From the NCBI RefSeq assembly GCF_003586445.1, contig NZ_CP030028.1:2618501-2682500 (forward strand): a stretch of DNA of 64,000 nucleotides. The letters are read 5' to 3'. Origin of the DNA: Bacillus sp. Y1. GTDB taxonomy: Bacteria; Bacillota; Bacilli; Bacillales; Cytobacillaceae. How positions within the stretch are numbered: the first letter of the stretch is position 1; the number at the start of each line of letters is the position of its first letter. A program made the translations under genes and the position numbers. The notes below the pieces were generated by a model. It was not told the DNA's origin, did no database searches, and saw only the letters and a list, made by a program, of their open reading frames with translations. This document shows positions 45,219 through 53,299 of this stretch, in pieces.

Positions 45219-46190
45219 TTATGAGATAAAGTGGCTTAGATTTTTCGCTTCTAAAAATTGTTTCTCTACCCAATTTCGTAATAGCTTCTCTAATTCCGGA
45301 TGGAGGGGTAGGGTAGACTCAGCGATTATATCTTTCTTAACGGTTAGCATATGAGAGGTCTGAGCTTGAAATTTCAGTGAATGACCCATATTCTCCACGA
45401 TATAATATTCAGAATCACCTTTTACAAAGCTAGCTAAATCCTCTAAAACCGCAGGGTTTGCTTGAATATCTCTAGCGCCAGTAATCGCTAGGACGGGACA
45501 AGAAACCTTCGCTAGATCCTCCCGTACATTGTAGGCAAAATGTTCACGCATCCATTTTGCATTAATGGTCTGAAATTGAACCTTCATAGTGTCCTCTTTT
45601 GATCCTAACACTTTTTGCATAAAAGCCTGAGCCTGTGGTTCCACTTTTTTATCTATTTTAAATAAGCGTAAAACGAACCCAATAAACCCTTTGGCACTCC
45701 TCATATCAACAGCCGCAATCTCTCTTTGTCTTTTCATTGCTTCTTCTAAACGTTCAACCGCACCAGCAAGTAATACTAAACCTGCCATTGGTTCTCTGGC
45801 TGCAAGTGCTGTGCCAATCATAGAACCCTCACTATGACCAACAACGATGACTTGGTCTGCATCAACACCATCCTGCATTTTTAAAAACTGGACGGCTGCT
45901 TGCGAATCGTCCACAAGATCCCAAAGACCTGTTCGGTAATAATCACCTTCGCTTTTACCAACTCCGCGTTTATCGTAACGTAAAGTAATAAATCCAAGCT
46001 CTGTAAAAAACTGTGCGAGCTGTTTGTATAATTTAAGATCTAGCTTTTTATTTACTTTTCCATCACGATTCAGCTTTCCAGTTCCAGGAATAATCAATAT
46101 GGCTGGAGACTTTTCCTGATCACGGTCAGGAAGGGTAAGACTACCACTTAATTTAACTTTGCTTTGAATAACAACCTCTGTTTCTCTCAT
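45219..46190 (-). CDS. Alpha/beta hydrolase
   Basis: About 323 residues, cytoplasmic (no signal). Oxyanion region IIPGTGKLNRDG, FITLRYDKRGVGKSEGDYY, nucleophile elbow VVGHSEGSM, acid ITGARDIQANP, and final His in NMGHSLKFQ give a full triad. It resembles the peptidase/esterase S9-like hydrolases such as YfhM or dienelactone-hydrolase-like proteins. The ATG at 46190 follows GGGAGAGATG. It lies downstream of, and in one operon with, a winged-helix regulator (6-12 bases apart). Confidence 0.85.
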   Translation of the reverse strand: MRETEVVIQSKVKLSGSLTLPDRDQEKSPAILIIPGTGKLNRDGKVNKKLDLKLYKQLAQFFTELGFITLRYDKRGVGKSEGDYYRTGLWDLVDDSQAAVQFLKMQDGVDADQVIVVGHSEGSMIGTALAAREPMAGLVLLAGAVERLEEAMKRQREIAAVDMRSAKGFIGFVLRLFKIDKKVEPQAQAFMQKVLGSKEDTMKVQFQTINAKWMREHFAYNVREDLAKVSCPVLAITGARDIQANPAVLEDLASFVKGDSEYYIVENMGHSLKFQAQTSHMLTVKKDIIAESTLPLHPELEKLLRNWVEKQFLEAKNLSHFIS

Positions 46191-46202
46191 GAACATCTCT
46201 CC

Positions 46203-46736
46203 CTATTCATTTGGTTCTGGTATGATGATATTGGCAAATGTTCGTTTCTTTCTATTTGGTGCTTGCTTATTCGTCAGGACCTTTGAATACACTTTCCCGA
46301 GCTCTTGTAGAAGGGAAGTAAACTCTTCGTCAGATAAATAAAGGGGGGCCTGCCGTAATGAAACTCCGTCCTTTACAAAGTCTACCTTCTCCTGTGATAC
46401 GTACCTTTCATATTCAGCCATGATATTAGCGATATACTTCATGAAAAGGGCCATGTATTGTTCTTTACTATAGTTAGCTAGATCGTCTGTCCCCAAGTTA
46501 ACTTCCTTTGGTTGAAGAGCGTACCATTTTTCTACCGTTCCCCGTATTTGTTGCTCATCTACTACAAACACAACTTTTGATTCAAATAGTTTTTTTAAAT
46601 GACGATAAAGGGTCGCTTGAGGAATGTCTGGCATACGTTCCTTCATTTGTTGAACAGTTAAGGGCTCGCTAACAAGCGACTGGATAATTCTCATGCGAAC
46701 AGGGTGTAGGATCACATCTGCTTTTGATTCACTCAT
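46203..46736 (-). CDS. Winged-helix transcriptional regulator (ArsR-like)
   Basis: 177 residues. The N-terminal winged helix covers about 1-85: LHPVRMRIIQSLVSEPLTVQQMKERMPDIPQATLYRHLKKL, an ArsR/YceB-type helix-turn-helix with recognition helix QATLYRHL. The C-terminal helical half is probably for dimerisation or effector sensing. It lacks ArsR metal Cys motifs. A near-perfect 28-bp palindrome sits just upstream of the start, so the gene and the hydrolase after it are probably self-regulated. Confidence 0.83.
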   Translation of the reverse strand: MSESKADVILHPVRMRIIQSLVSEPLTVQQMKERMPDIPQATLYRHLKKLFESKVVFVVDEQQIRGTVEKWYALQPKEVNLGTDDLANYSKEQYMALFMKYIANIMAEYERYVSQEKVDFVKDGVSLRQAPLYLSDEEFTSLLQELGKVYSKVLTNKQAPNRKKRTFANIIIPEPNE

Positions 46737-46758
46737 AAACGCTACTCCTTACTAAAAT

Positions 46759-46786
46759 ATATTATCAATATCGATAATGATAATAT
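46759..46786 (-). promoter_or_regulatory. 28-bp near-perfect palindrome (candidate autoregulatory operator)
   Basis: ATATTATCA at one end and TGATAATAT at the other, with TATCGATA in the centre; 26 of 28 positions are symmetric. It lies 23-50 bases upstream of the winged-helix regulator start, where its promoter must be. Confidence 0.65.
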
Positions 46787-46954
46787 AGTCGTTTTTTTGA
46801 TAAAAGTAAAGAACAATTCAAGAATAGAAGCGCGCTACATGATGCTAACAGAGTGCTAGCAATTTTCTATTCATGTGCTTCCTATAGCGAAACCTGTATA
46901 AGCAATCGAGGGATGTCCATACTAATATCAGTTTATAATGAGGAGGGATGTTGT

Positions 46955-47176
46955 GTGAAGCACGACCATGACCATGGAGAAGATTCCATGACTCGAAAAA
47001 CACTAAAGCAAACTTTAGAAGAAACACTTGAACTTGAAAATCAGCTTTTACGCACATATGCCATTACCGCAGAAGCGATTCATGAAGATCATGAGCTTAA
47101 AACACGACTACATAATATGGCAGAAGGAAACGCAAAAAGAGTTAATCAAATTGAGTATGAGCTTGAAAAGTTATAA
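46955..47176 (+). CDS. Small His-rich protein, unrecognised
   Basis: 73 residues, GTG start with a strong GAGGAGGGA site. The N-terminus KHDHDHGEDS is His/Asp-rich and could bind metal. The rest is one long amphipathic helical region (TLKQTLEETLELENQLLRTYAITAEAIHEDHELKTRL...). No family recognised. It lies 60 bases ahead of the c-subunit-like gene, separated from it by a terminator. Confidence 0.65.
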   Translation: MKHDHDHGEDSMTRKTLKQTLEETLELENQLLRTYAITAEAIHEDHELKTRLHNMAEGNAKRVNQIEYELEKL

Positions 47177-47182
47177 AATGGT

Positions 47183-47214
47183 AAAGGGTGCACGAGTTCA
47201 TTGCACCCTTTTAT
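47183..47214 (+). terminator. Terminator after the small His-rich gene
   Basis: AAAGGGTGCA / TGCACCCTTTT stem, then ATTTCG. Confidence 0.75.
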
Positions 47215-47237
47215 TTCGACATAGAGGAGAGATGAGG

Positions 47238-47681
47238 ATGAGTGCTTCTTGGTTATTTGTTCTTGCATCCGCAATTGCGGTAGTGGGCATTTCTTTTGCC
47301 TTTAACAAAATGATGCTGCAGGTTCAAGAAAAAGTGGAAAAAGGAGAACAACTAGACCTGAATACGATGCAAGCAGCGCAAACGAAGTTTTTTATTCAAG
47401 TAGCAATGGCTGAAGCGATCCCTATTTTAATCATTGTTTATGCATTTACATTAATTGGTCAGGTAGTTGAGACAAATGTTGTTGTTCCACTCGTAGTCAT
47501 TATTGGAATCCTTGTTGTTGCATTTGTTTCTCTTCTTCGTATCAGAAGGGATATGATGGGCGCTCCAAAGATGAATCAAGAATCAGTAGGAATGGTAAAT
47601 ACATTATTCTTTATCGGAGCAGCATTGCTTTCTGCCATCCCAATCGTTTCAATTGTAGGGATCATGACTGCAAGCTTGTAA
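47238..47681 (+). CDS. Membrane protein resembling a duplicated ATP synthase c subunit
   Basis: 147 residues in two hairpins (helices about 4-24 and 50-72; 80-100 and 119-145). Helix 2, FFIQVAMAEAIPILIIVYAF, follows the F-type c-subunit pattern FIGVALVEALPII...AF with the ion-binding Glu at residue 59. Helix 4, LFFIGAALLSAIPIVSIVGI, shows the same pattern with Ser132 where the Glu would be. So it looks like a fused pair of c-subunit hairpins with one carboxylate, as in V-type proteolipids. No other ATP synthase gene is near. The ATG at 47238 is chosen over 47232 because of spacing to GAGGAGA. Confidence 0.72.
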   Translation: MSASWLFVLASAIAVVGISFAFNKMMLQVQEKVEKGEQLDLNTMQAAQTKFFIQVAMAEAIPILIIVYAFTLIGQVVETNVVVPLVVIIGILVVAFVSLLRIRRDMMGAPKMNQESVGMVNTLFFIGAALLSAIPIVSIVGIMTASL

Positions 47682-47700
47682 AAAAGGACGGAATCATTTT

Positions 47701-48234
47701 ATGCGTAAAACAAATATCGTACCATGGTCGGAAGAATGGGCTAGAGTTTTTGAAAAAGAAGCTAAGGTTCTTAATAATATCTTTCAAGATAAAGTGATCG
47801 ACATTCATCACATAGGAAGTACCTCCATTAAAACAATTGGTTACGCCAAGCCTATTATCGACATATTGATGGTCGTACATGACATTTCAAGTGTTGACCA
47901 TTTAAACCCTTCCATGCTCGAACTTGGCTATGAAGCAAAAGGAGAAAACGGGATACCTGGAAGACGATTCTTTCAAAAGGGTGGTGACCATCGTACCCAT
48001 CATGTCCATGTTTTTCAAGAAGGAGATAAACAAATTAATTTTCACCTAGACTTTAAGAAGTTTTTACTACAACACCCGGATCAAGCTGCCAGATACAAAC
48101 AAAAAAAGCTAGACCTAGCCACCAAATACCCCAATGAACATCATCGATATCAAGAAGGAAAACAAGACCTTGTATCAGAGCTGGCAGAGCTCGCCAAACA
48201 ATGGGGAGAAGAAATTCGAACATTGAGAGATTAA
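47701..48234 (+). CDS. GrpB family protein (nucleotidyltransferase-like)
   Basis: 177 residues. The GrpB/YqkA pattern is clear: PWSEEWARVFEKEAKVL, IHHIGSTSIKTIGYAKPIIDILMVV, GRRFFQKGGDHRTHHVHVF, NFHLDFKKFLLQHPDQAARYKQKKLDLA. The GSTS and DI parts correspond to the nucleotidyltransferase GSx...DxD core. Substrate unknown. It starts 19 bases after the c-subunit-like gene and may share its transcript. Confidence 0.87.
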   Translation: MRKTNIVPWSEEWARVFEKEAKVLNNIFQDKVIDIHHIGSTSIKTIGYAKPIIDILMVVHDISSVDHLNPSMLELGYEAKGENGIPGRRFFQKGGDHRTHHVHVFQEGDKQINFHLDFKKFLLQHPDQAARYKQKKLDLATKYPNEHHRYQEGKQDLVSELAELAKQWGEEIRTLRD

Positions 48235-48265
48235 TAGTCTTCCTAATGAATTTCCAGACTTCTTA

Positions 48266-48296
48266 GCCCTCCATTTGATTTTGGAGGGTTTATCTT
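48266..48296 (+). terminator. Terminator after the GrpB gene
   Basis: CCCTCCA / TGGAGGG hairpin followed by TTTATCTT. Confidence 0.7.
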
Positions 48297-48396
48297 ATGC
48301 ACTTTTCCCCTTAAATCTTTACTCCGATACACAAATTAAGTAAACATCCTCCATTTATGATAAAATTACGGTAAATTCCATCTTTTGGAGGTTTTA

Positions 48397-49095
48397 ATGG
48401 ATAAGCCAAAGGTGTTAATTATTGAGGATGAAGAAAAGATTGCCCGTGTTCTTGAGCTTGAACTATCTTATGAAGGATATGTAGTGAAAACAGCTTTAAA
48501 TGGTTTAGAAGGTTTTCAGTTGTTTCAATCAGAAACTTGGGACGTCATTCTATTAGATGTGATGCTTCCTGGTATTAGTGGTATTGAACTTTTACGGAGG
48601 ATTCGATCCGCACAGACAACCGTATCGGTTATCATGTTAACCGCAAAGGATTCTGTTGAGGATAAGGTGTCTGGACTTGATCTTGGGGCAAACGACTATA
48701 TGACAAAACCTTTTCAAATTGAAGAACTGCTAGCAAGAATTCGTGTGTGTCTGCGCAATAAACAGCCGATTCTCGATAAGGAGTCTGAATCCAACTGGCT
48801 TATTTTCTCTGATTTAAAACTAAGCGAGACGACACACGAAGTGATGAGAGGGGAAGATCGGATCGAATTGACTCCAAGAGAATTTACGTTACTTTCACAC
48901 CTCATCAAACACCCACGCCAGGTGCTAAGCCGAGAACAGCTTTTAAACGGTGTGTGGGGTTATGATTATTACGGTGACACCAACGTTGTTGATGTTTACA
49001 TACGCTATTTAAGAAATAAAATCGATAAGCCTTATTCTACGAATTTAATTCATACGATTCGTGGCGTTGGTTATGTTCTTAGGGAAACAGAATGA
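48397..49095 (+). CDS. OmpR-family response regulator
   Basis: 232 residues. Receiver domain with phospho-acceptor Asp54 in VILLDVMLPG, acidic pocket EDEE, Thr in MLTAKD and Lys in MTKPF. The winged-helix DNA-binding domain is at about 135-230 (ELTPREFTLLSHLIKHPRQVLSREQLL...VDVYIRYLRNKID). The ATG at 48397 follows TTGGAGG. It overlaps the kinase gene by 4 bases. Closest in style to ArlR/CutR-type regulators; its target may be the PepSY genes downstream. Confidence 0.93.
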   Translation: MDKPKVLIIEDEEKIARVLELELSYEGYVVKTALNGLEGFQLFQSETWDVILLDVMLPGISGIELLRRIRSAQTTVSVIMLTAKDSVEDKVSGLDLGANDYMTKPFQIEELLARIRVCLRNKQPILDKESESNWLIFSDLKLSETTHEVMRGEDRIELTPREFTLLSHLIKHPRQVLSREQLLNGVWGYDYYGDTNVVDVYIRYLRNKIDKPYSTNLIHTIRGVGYVLRETE

Positions 49096-50456
49096 AACTT
49101 AAAAATAAAATCAATTTATCTACAGCAGTCATGTTCATTGTTCTGTTACTCATTATTGTATTAACGATTTATCTCTCTTTTAGCGCAATGGCAAAGAACC
49201 GTGAAATAGACAGAGTATATGAAGAGGCGAAACAGGCAACTACCGGTATTCACCAGTCGGATGCGTCTGTTCCCGTCCAAGAGCTTCTCCGAGCATATGT
49301 ACCCGTAGATGGACTTCTACAAATTGTAAAACCAGATGGAAGCCCAGGGGCAGGGGCAGCAGCCGATTCAGCACAACTATCGGAATTTCGAAATTTACCC
49401 GTAACCTACTACGGCAAAGAAGAGAAGAAAATTATTAACAACAACGGAAGTTCCTTTGCCTTTGTATCACTCCCGATCGTTTGGTTGGATGGTGAAATTG
49501 TTGATCTACAGGTAATGGTAAGTTTACACTCCACCGATGAAATGCTTCACATATTAAAACTTCTTCTCATTGCTGTCACTTTTTTAGCAACCATTCCTGC
49601 CGTGATTTCGTCGAGGCTATTAGGAAATATCATCACTAGACCGATAACATCCATGATTCACACCATGAAGGAAATACAAAATAGTGGTCATTTTAAAAGA
49701 CTTCCATTACCGAAGAAAACAAATGATGAACTTTACCAAATGGGAGATGCATTTAATAAAATGATCGAATTATTAGAGGTGAATTATCAAAAACAAGGAG
49801 AGTTCATTAGCAATGCTTCTCACGAACTTAAAACACCTTTAACGGTGATTGAATCTTATGCCACTTTATTGCGTAGAAGGGGGAAGGAGAGGCCGGAAGT
49901 GTTCGATGAATCCGTTCATGCCATTCTTTCTGAAACAGAACGGATGAGGGATTTAACCAATAATCTCCTTTTATTAGCCAAGCATGACGAGCAATGGCAA
50001 GTGAACAAAGAGAAAATAAAACTATCATCGTTGGTTCAAGAAATTGCTCACTCCTTTCAACATGCGTACCATCGACAAATACATATCAACATTGAAGGAC
50101 TTCCCGTTGTCGAAGCTGATTACCAAAGGCTCAAACAGCTTATCTATATTTTCATGGATAATGCGCGGAAATACAGTGATGAAATCATAGAATTACGGTT
50201 ATATACTAAAGGGAATCTTGCTTTATTGGAAATACAGGATTTTGGAATTGGGATTCCTGCTCCTGATTTAGAAAAGATATTCGATCGTTTTTACCGGGTA
50301 GACAAAGCAAGGGAGAGAAAGACGGGCGGCTTTGGATTGGGCCTTTCCCTAGCCAAAGAGTTAGCAGAGGCAATGAATATAAAGCTTCAAGTAGAAAGTA
50401 GGGAAGGATACGGTACAACAGCTCGTATTCTTTTCAACACCACTATCTCTCAGTAA
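49092..50456 (+). CDS. Sensor histidine kinase
   Basis: 454 residues. Two membrane helices (about 11-33 and 155-178) flank a 120-residue extracellular sensor. HAMP is at about 180-232, phospho-acceptor His244 in SNASHELKTPL, N box DNARKYSDE, G1 DFGIGIP and G2 GGFGLGLSLAKEL. It is the partner of the response regulator (ATGA overlap). The two following genes encode PepSY proteins, a common arrangement around sensors of cell-envelope or metal stress. Confidence 0.93.
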   Translation: MKLKNKINLSTAVMFIVLLLIIVLTIYLSFSAMAKNREIDRVYEEAKQATTGIHQSDASVPVQELLRAYVPVDGLLQIVKPDGSPGAGAAADSAQLSEFRNLPVTYYGKEEKKIINNNGSSFAFVSLPIVWLDGEIVDLQVMVSLHSTDEMLHILKLLLIAVTFLATIPAVISSRLLGNIITRPITSMIHTMKEIQNSGHFKRLPLPKKTNDELYQMGDAFNKMIELLEVNYQKQGEFISNASHELKTPLTVIESYATLLRRRGKERPEVFDESVHAILSETERMRDLTNNLLLLAKHDEQWQVNKEKIKLSSLVQEIAHSFQHAYHRQIHINIEGLPVVEADYQRLKQLIYIFMDNARKYSDEIIELRLYTKGNLALLEIQDFGIGIPAPDLEKIFDRFYRVDKARERKTGGFGLGLSLAKELAEAMNIKLQVESREGYGTTARILFNTTISQ

Positions 50457-50509
50457 ATTCTCATTTTTCACATGTATACTAGTATCACTATACAAACGGA
50501 GGGAGAAAA

Positions 50510-51070
50510 ATGAGGCTAAATAAATGGGTCATCATCATTATTTTTCTAGGTGTAATCGCAATCATTGTTCCAGTCTTTCTACAAACCTCTTCATTTGCCA
50601 GTCAAATGAGCGCTACTGAGGCCGAAGAAAAAGTAAAACAATTGTATACAGGCGAAGTGATATCAACACTTGAAAAGGACGGTCGTTTTCATATTACTCT
50701 GTCATTATCAGGTGGGGAGTATGAACTTGTCCTTAATCGAGAGTCAGGGGACATTTTAAGAATGACAAAAACAAAAAATTCTCCAAATAATAACTCTGAC
50801 ACCTCAACTGATCAAGGCAATCAGGCGGCAGAGGAAGAACCCGTGGAACCAACCCCATCGAAGGAGGAGCCTCCAAGTCAGATTACGGAACAAGAAGCCA
50901 TAGGGATTGCATTAGAAAAAATGGCTGGAACAGTGGAGGAAGTTGATCTCGAGGAATCAAACGGCATCTCATATTATTTAGTTGAGATTGAAGCAAATGA
51001 CCAGCAGGAGGCCACCATACAAGTTCACTCCATTACAGGTGAAATCATAAGTGTCACATGGGATGATTAG
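50510..51070 (+). CDS. Membrane-anchored protein with two PepSY domains
   Basis: 186 residues. N-terminal membrane helix (WVIIIIFLGVIAIIVPVF), then a first PepSY-like domain (about 34-85, SATEAEEKVKQLY...VLNRESGDILRM), a Pro/Glu-rich linker, and a second PepSY domain (about 125-186, ITEQEAIGIALEKMAG...VHSITGEIISV). It faces the outside. Encoded 53 bases after the kinase gene, with GGAGGGAG ahead of the ATG. It may modulate the kinase (inference). Confidence 0.85.
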   Translation: MRLNKWVIIIIFLGVIAIIVPVFLQTSSFASQMSATEAEEKVKQLYTGEVISTLEKDGRFHITLSLSGGEYELVLNRESGDILRMTKTKNSPNNNSDTSTDQGNQAAEEEPVEPTPSKEEPPSQITEQEAIGIALEKMAGTVEEVDLEESNGISYYLVEIEANDQQEATIQVHSITGEIISVTWDD

Positions 51071-51084
51071 TACCTTTCTTTTCG

Positions 51085-51128
51085 TTTTCTCATCAATTTC
51101 TCATTTTCTTATCTGAGTTTCCTCATTT
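51085..51128 (+). promoter_or_regulatory. Four 11-bp direct repeats (candidate response-regulator operator)
   Basis: TTTTCTCATCA, ATTTCTCATTT, TCTTATCTGAG and TTTCCTCATTT follow each other without a gap. Three share TCTCAT or CCTCAT in the same phase. Tandem sites with 11-bp spacing are the usual target of OmpR-family regulators. A possible -10, TATGAT (51137-51142), follows at a suitable distance, and the second PepSY gene starts at 51172. Confidence 0.6.
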
Positions 51129-51171
51129 TTGCTGGCTATGATAAGAGTATCAACAGTAAGGAGGAAACAAA

Positions 51172-51573
51172 ATGAAAAAGAGAAACGCATTATTAATTGG
51201 TATTGCAAGCTTCGTGGTACTAGGTGGAGCACTCGGGGTAGGAGCGATGGATAAAATGGATGACGATTCGATAAAGAGTGTCACGGATATGGGAACAACT
51301 AGCCATACTCCAGAACCTACACAAACAAATGTACAAACAGACGATAGCTCAACTGTATTATCTCAAGAAGTGAAAATTACCCAGGATGAGGCCATCGCCA
51401 TAGCATTAAAAGAGTCACCAGGAACAGTAACAAAAGTCGAACTTGACGATGATAACGAATACGAAATTGAAATCCGAGATGGTGACAAGGAGATTGACTA
51501 CGAAATTGACGCCATGACAGGAGAAATTAGAGAGATGGATACTGACTTTTTCGATGACAGAGATGAAGATTAA
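51172..51573 (+). CDS. PepSY domain protein
   Basis: 133 residues. A signal or anchor helix (ALLIGIASFVVLGGALGVGA) is followed by an acidic linker and one PepSY domain (about 65-125: ITQDEAIAIALKESPGTVTKVELDDDNEYEIEI...YEIDAMTGEIREMD). The C-terminus is very acidic (FFDDRDED), which could bind cations. AAGGAGG precedes the ATG. It has its own promoter region with 11-bp repeats, suggesting control by the two-component system next door. Confidence 0.87.
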   Translation: MKKRNALLIGIASFVVLGGALGVGAMDKMDDDSIKSVTDMGTTSHTPEPTQTNVQTDDSSTVLSQEVKITQDEAIAIALKESPGTVTKVELDDDNEYEIEIRDGDKEIDYEIDAMTGEIREMDTDFFDDRDED

Positions 51574-51584
51574 TTCAATACAAT

Positions 51585-51614
51585 ACCCCCACATTTTCAC
51601 AAGTGGGGGTTTAC
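51585..51614. terminator. Bidirectional terminator
   Basis: ACCCCCAC (51585-51592) / GTGGGGGT (51603-51610), then TTTAC. It lies between convergent genes. Confidence 0.78.
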
Positions 51615-52514
51615 TAATTTCATGACTAATTGTTGTGATTTTAACGCTTCTTCACCATCAACTGACGGCGTCATATCATTTTCAACGCAATGAATAAAAT
51701 GATGGATAGCATCTTCAAATCCGCGTTGTTTCAGTGTGGAATCCCAAGAGCCTGGGTAAGAAGTAGAGATGGTATCACTAGCTTCCCTCTCAGTCGTATT
51801 CATATTCTTTACACGTATGATCGCCCCGTTCGTTACTAGCTCCAGTTGCTCCAATCCCGTACCAGCATTTCGATGCATGGCCGTCGTCATTTGGATCCCA
51901 TCTTTTTTGGAGAATGTATGCTGGCCAAAAACCATCTCGTTTTTTTCATTTTTATGTAAGATTCCATGCTGAAGAATAAGATCACCATCAGCTAACCAAC
52001 GGACTGTATCAACAAGGTGCAAGTAATCATCTAACATCGTAAACTCTACATCATGTGGTCCAACGCTATTTGCACGATGCTTCTCAAATCTCGCCCATGC
52101 AAGATCTTTCGATTGTTCCTTCGCTTTCACATACATAGGAGCAAAACGACGATTAAAGCCCACCATTAATTTGCAGCCTGATGAATGCTGTAACTCCACC
52201 AATTTCTCCGCTTGATCGAGAGTAGCCGCTAACGGCTTATCGACGTATACATGCTTGCCTTTTGAAAGCAGAGTAGTGATAATGTCAAAATGTGTAGCTG
52301 TTGAACTATGAACAAACACCGCATCACACGCATCAGCCACAGAAGTAACACTTGAAAAATCCTCGATCCGATATTGCTTACAAATCAAACTTCTCTTTTC
52401 TTTGTTCGGGGTAAAAGCACCAACAAACTCCCAATCTGTCTCTCTAGATAGAATAGGCAAATATGCCTTATGTGCTATATTGCCAAGCCCAACCATTCCA
52501 ATTTTCAACCTCAA
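51597..52514 (-). CDS. Gfo/Idh/MocA family oxidoreductase
   Basis: 305 residues, TTG start with AGGGTGG 7 bases upstream. NAD(P)-binding motif VGLGNIAHKAYLPIL, then VFVHSSTATHFDII and the family signature Lys in VYVDKPLAATLDQAEKLV. The C-terminal half has the usual beta-sheet domain, with HLVDTVRWL providing the catalytic-type His. Resembles the MviM/YceM subgroup. Substrate (a sugar or inositol derivative) unknown. Single gene. Confidence 0.87.
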   Translation of the reverse strand: MRLKIGMVGLGNIAHKAYLPILSRETDWEFVGAFTPNKEKRSLICKQYRIEDFSSVTSVADACDAVFVHSSTATHFDIITTLLSKGKHVYVDKPLAATLDQAEKLVELQHSSGCKLMVGFNRRFAPMYVKAKEQSKDLAWARFEKHRANSVGPHDVEFTMLDDYLHLVDTVRWLADGDLILQHGILHKNEKNEMVFGQHTFSKKDGIQMTTAMHRNAGTGLEQLELVTNGAIIRVKNMNTTEREASDTISTSYPGSWDSTLKQRGFEDAIHHFIHCVENDMTPSVDGEEALKSQQLVMKLVNPHL

Positions 52515-52652
52515 GTTATACCACCCTTTACCATTTATGTACTTCTTTCATCATATAGAGAGAGTGGAACGTACGTCAACCATTGTGGTTTTCAATATTT
52601 TACCTAAGGAAAAAATGTCCTCCTATTTTTTTACATGCTATAGTAAAAAAAG

Positions 52653-52681
52653 TGAAACCGTTTCGTTTGCTGCCTCGTCTA
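52653..52681 (+). promoter_or_regulatory. ECF-type promoter (SigW-like) of the sigma/anti-sigma operon
   Basis: TGAAAC (52653-52658), 17-base spacer, CGTCTA (52676-52681), 55 bases ahead of the sigma gene. The match to the TGAAAC/CGTA consensus of Bacillus ECF sigmas suggests autoregulation. Confidence 0.75.
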
Positions 52682-52735
52682 ACGCATGGAAATCAAATAA
52701 GGTAGTAGTTTATTAAAAAAGGAGGGGCTTATATT

Positions 52736-53299
52736 TTGAGCTTAGAAAAAGAAATAGAACAAGCCCTAGTAGGAATATATGAACGAGAAAAAATTATCGA
52801 AATGGTGATGGATGAGTACGGAACCAAATTAAAACGAATGATTTACTCCTACGTTAAAGACTGGGAGGTTGCCAGTGATCTTACTCAAGAAGTATTTATC
52901 ACAGTTTATGAGAAACTATTATCGTTTAAACAGCGTTCATCTTTCAAAACATGGATTTACACCATCGCGATCAATAAAAGTAAAGACTACCTAAAAAGCT
53001 GGCATTATCGAAATCTTGTGATCAATGAAAAGTTATTCTTTTTTAAACAGAGTGGGGAGAAATCCCCAGAGGACCTGCTCTTGCAAAAAGATGTACGCTC
53101 AGAACTCGCAAAAGCCATTATGGCCATGCCTGTAAAATACAGAGAAGTTTTTCTGCTCCATTATTATCAAGATTTTACTTACAGTGAAATTAGTGACGCC
53201 CTCCATATACCTTTAGCAACGGTAAAAACAAGACTATTTCGAGGAAAAGAAAGATGCAAGCAATTCTTAACTAATGAAAGGGGAGAACAACATGGCTGA
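52736..53299 (+). CDS. ECF sigma factor
   Basis: 187 residues, TTG start after AAGGAGGGG. Region 2: YGTKLKRMIYSYVKDWEVASDLTQEVFITVYEKLLSFKQRSSFKTWIYTIAINKSKDYLKS. Region 4: MPVKYREVFLLHYYQDFTYSEISDALHIPLATVKTRLFRGKERCKQFL. It is followed by a membrane protein that fits an anti-sigma factor (8-base overlap of frames). An ECF-type promoter precedes the gene. Confidence 0.92.
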   Translation: MSLEKEIEQALVGIYEREKIIEMVMDEYGTKLKRMIYSYVKDWEVASDLTQEVFITVYEKLLSFKQRSSFKTWIYTIAINKSKDYLKSWHYRNLVINEKLFFFKQSGEKSPEDLLLQKDVRSELAKAIMAMPVKYREVFLLHYYQDFTYSEISDALHIPLATVKTRLFRGKERCKQFLTNERGEQHG

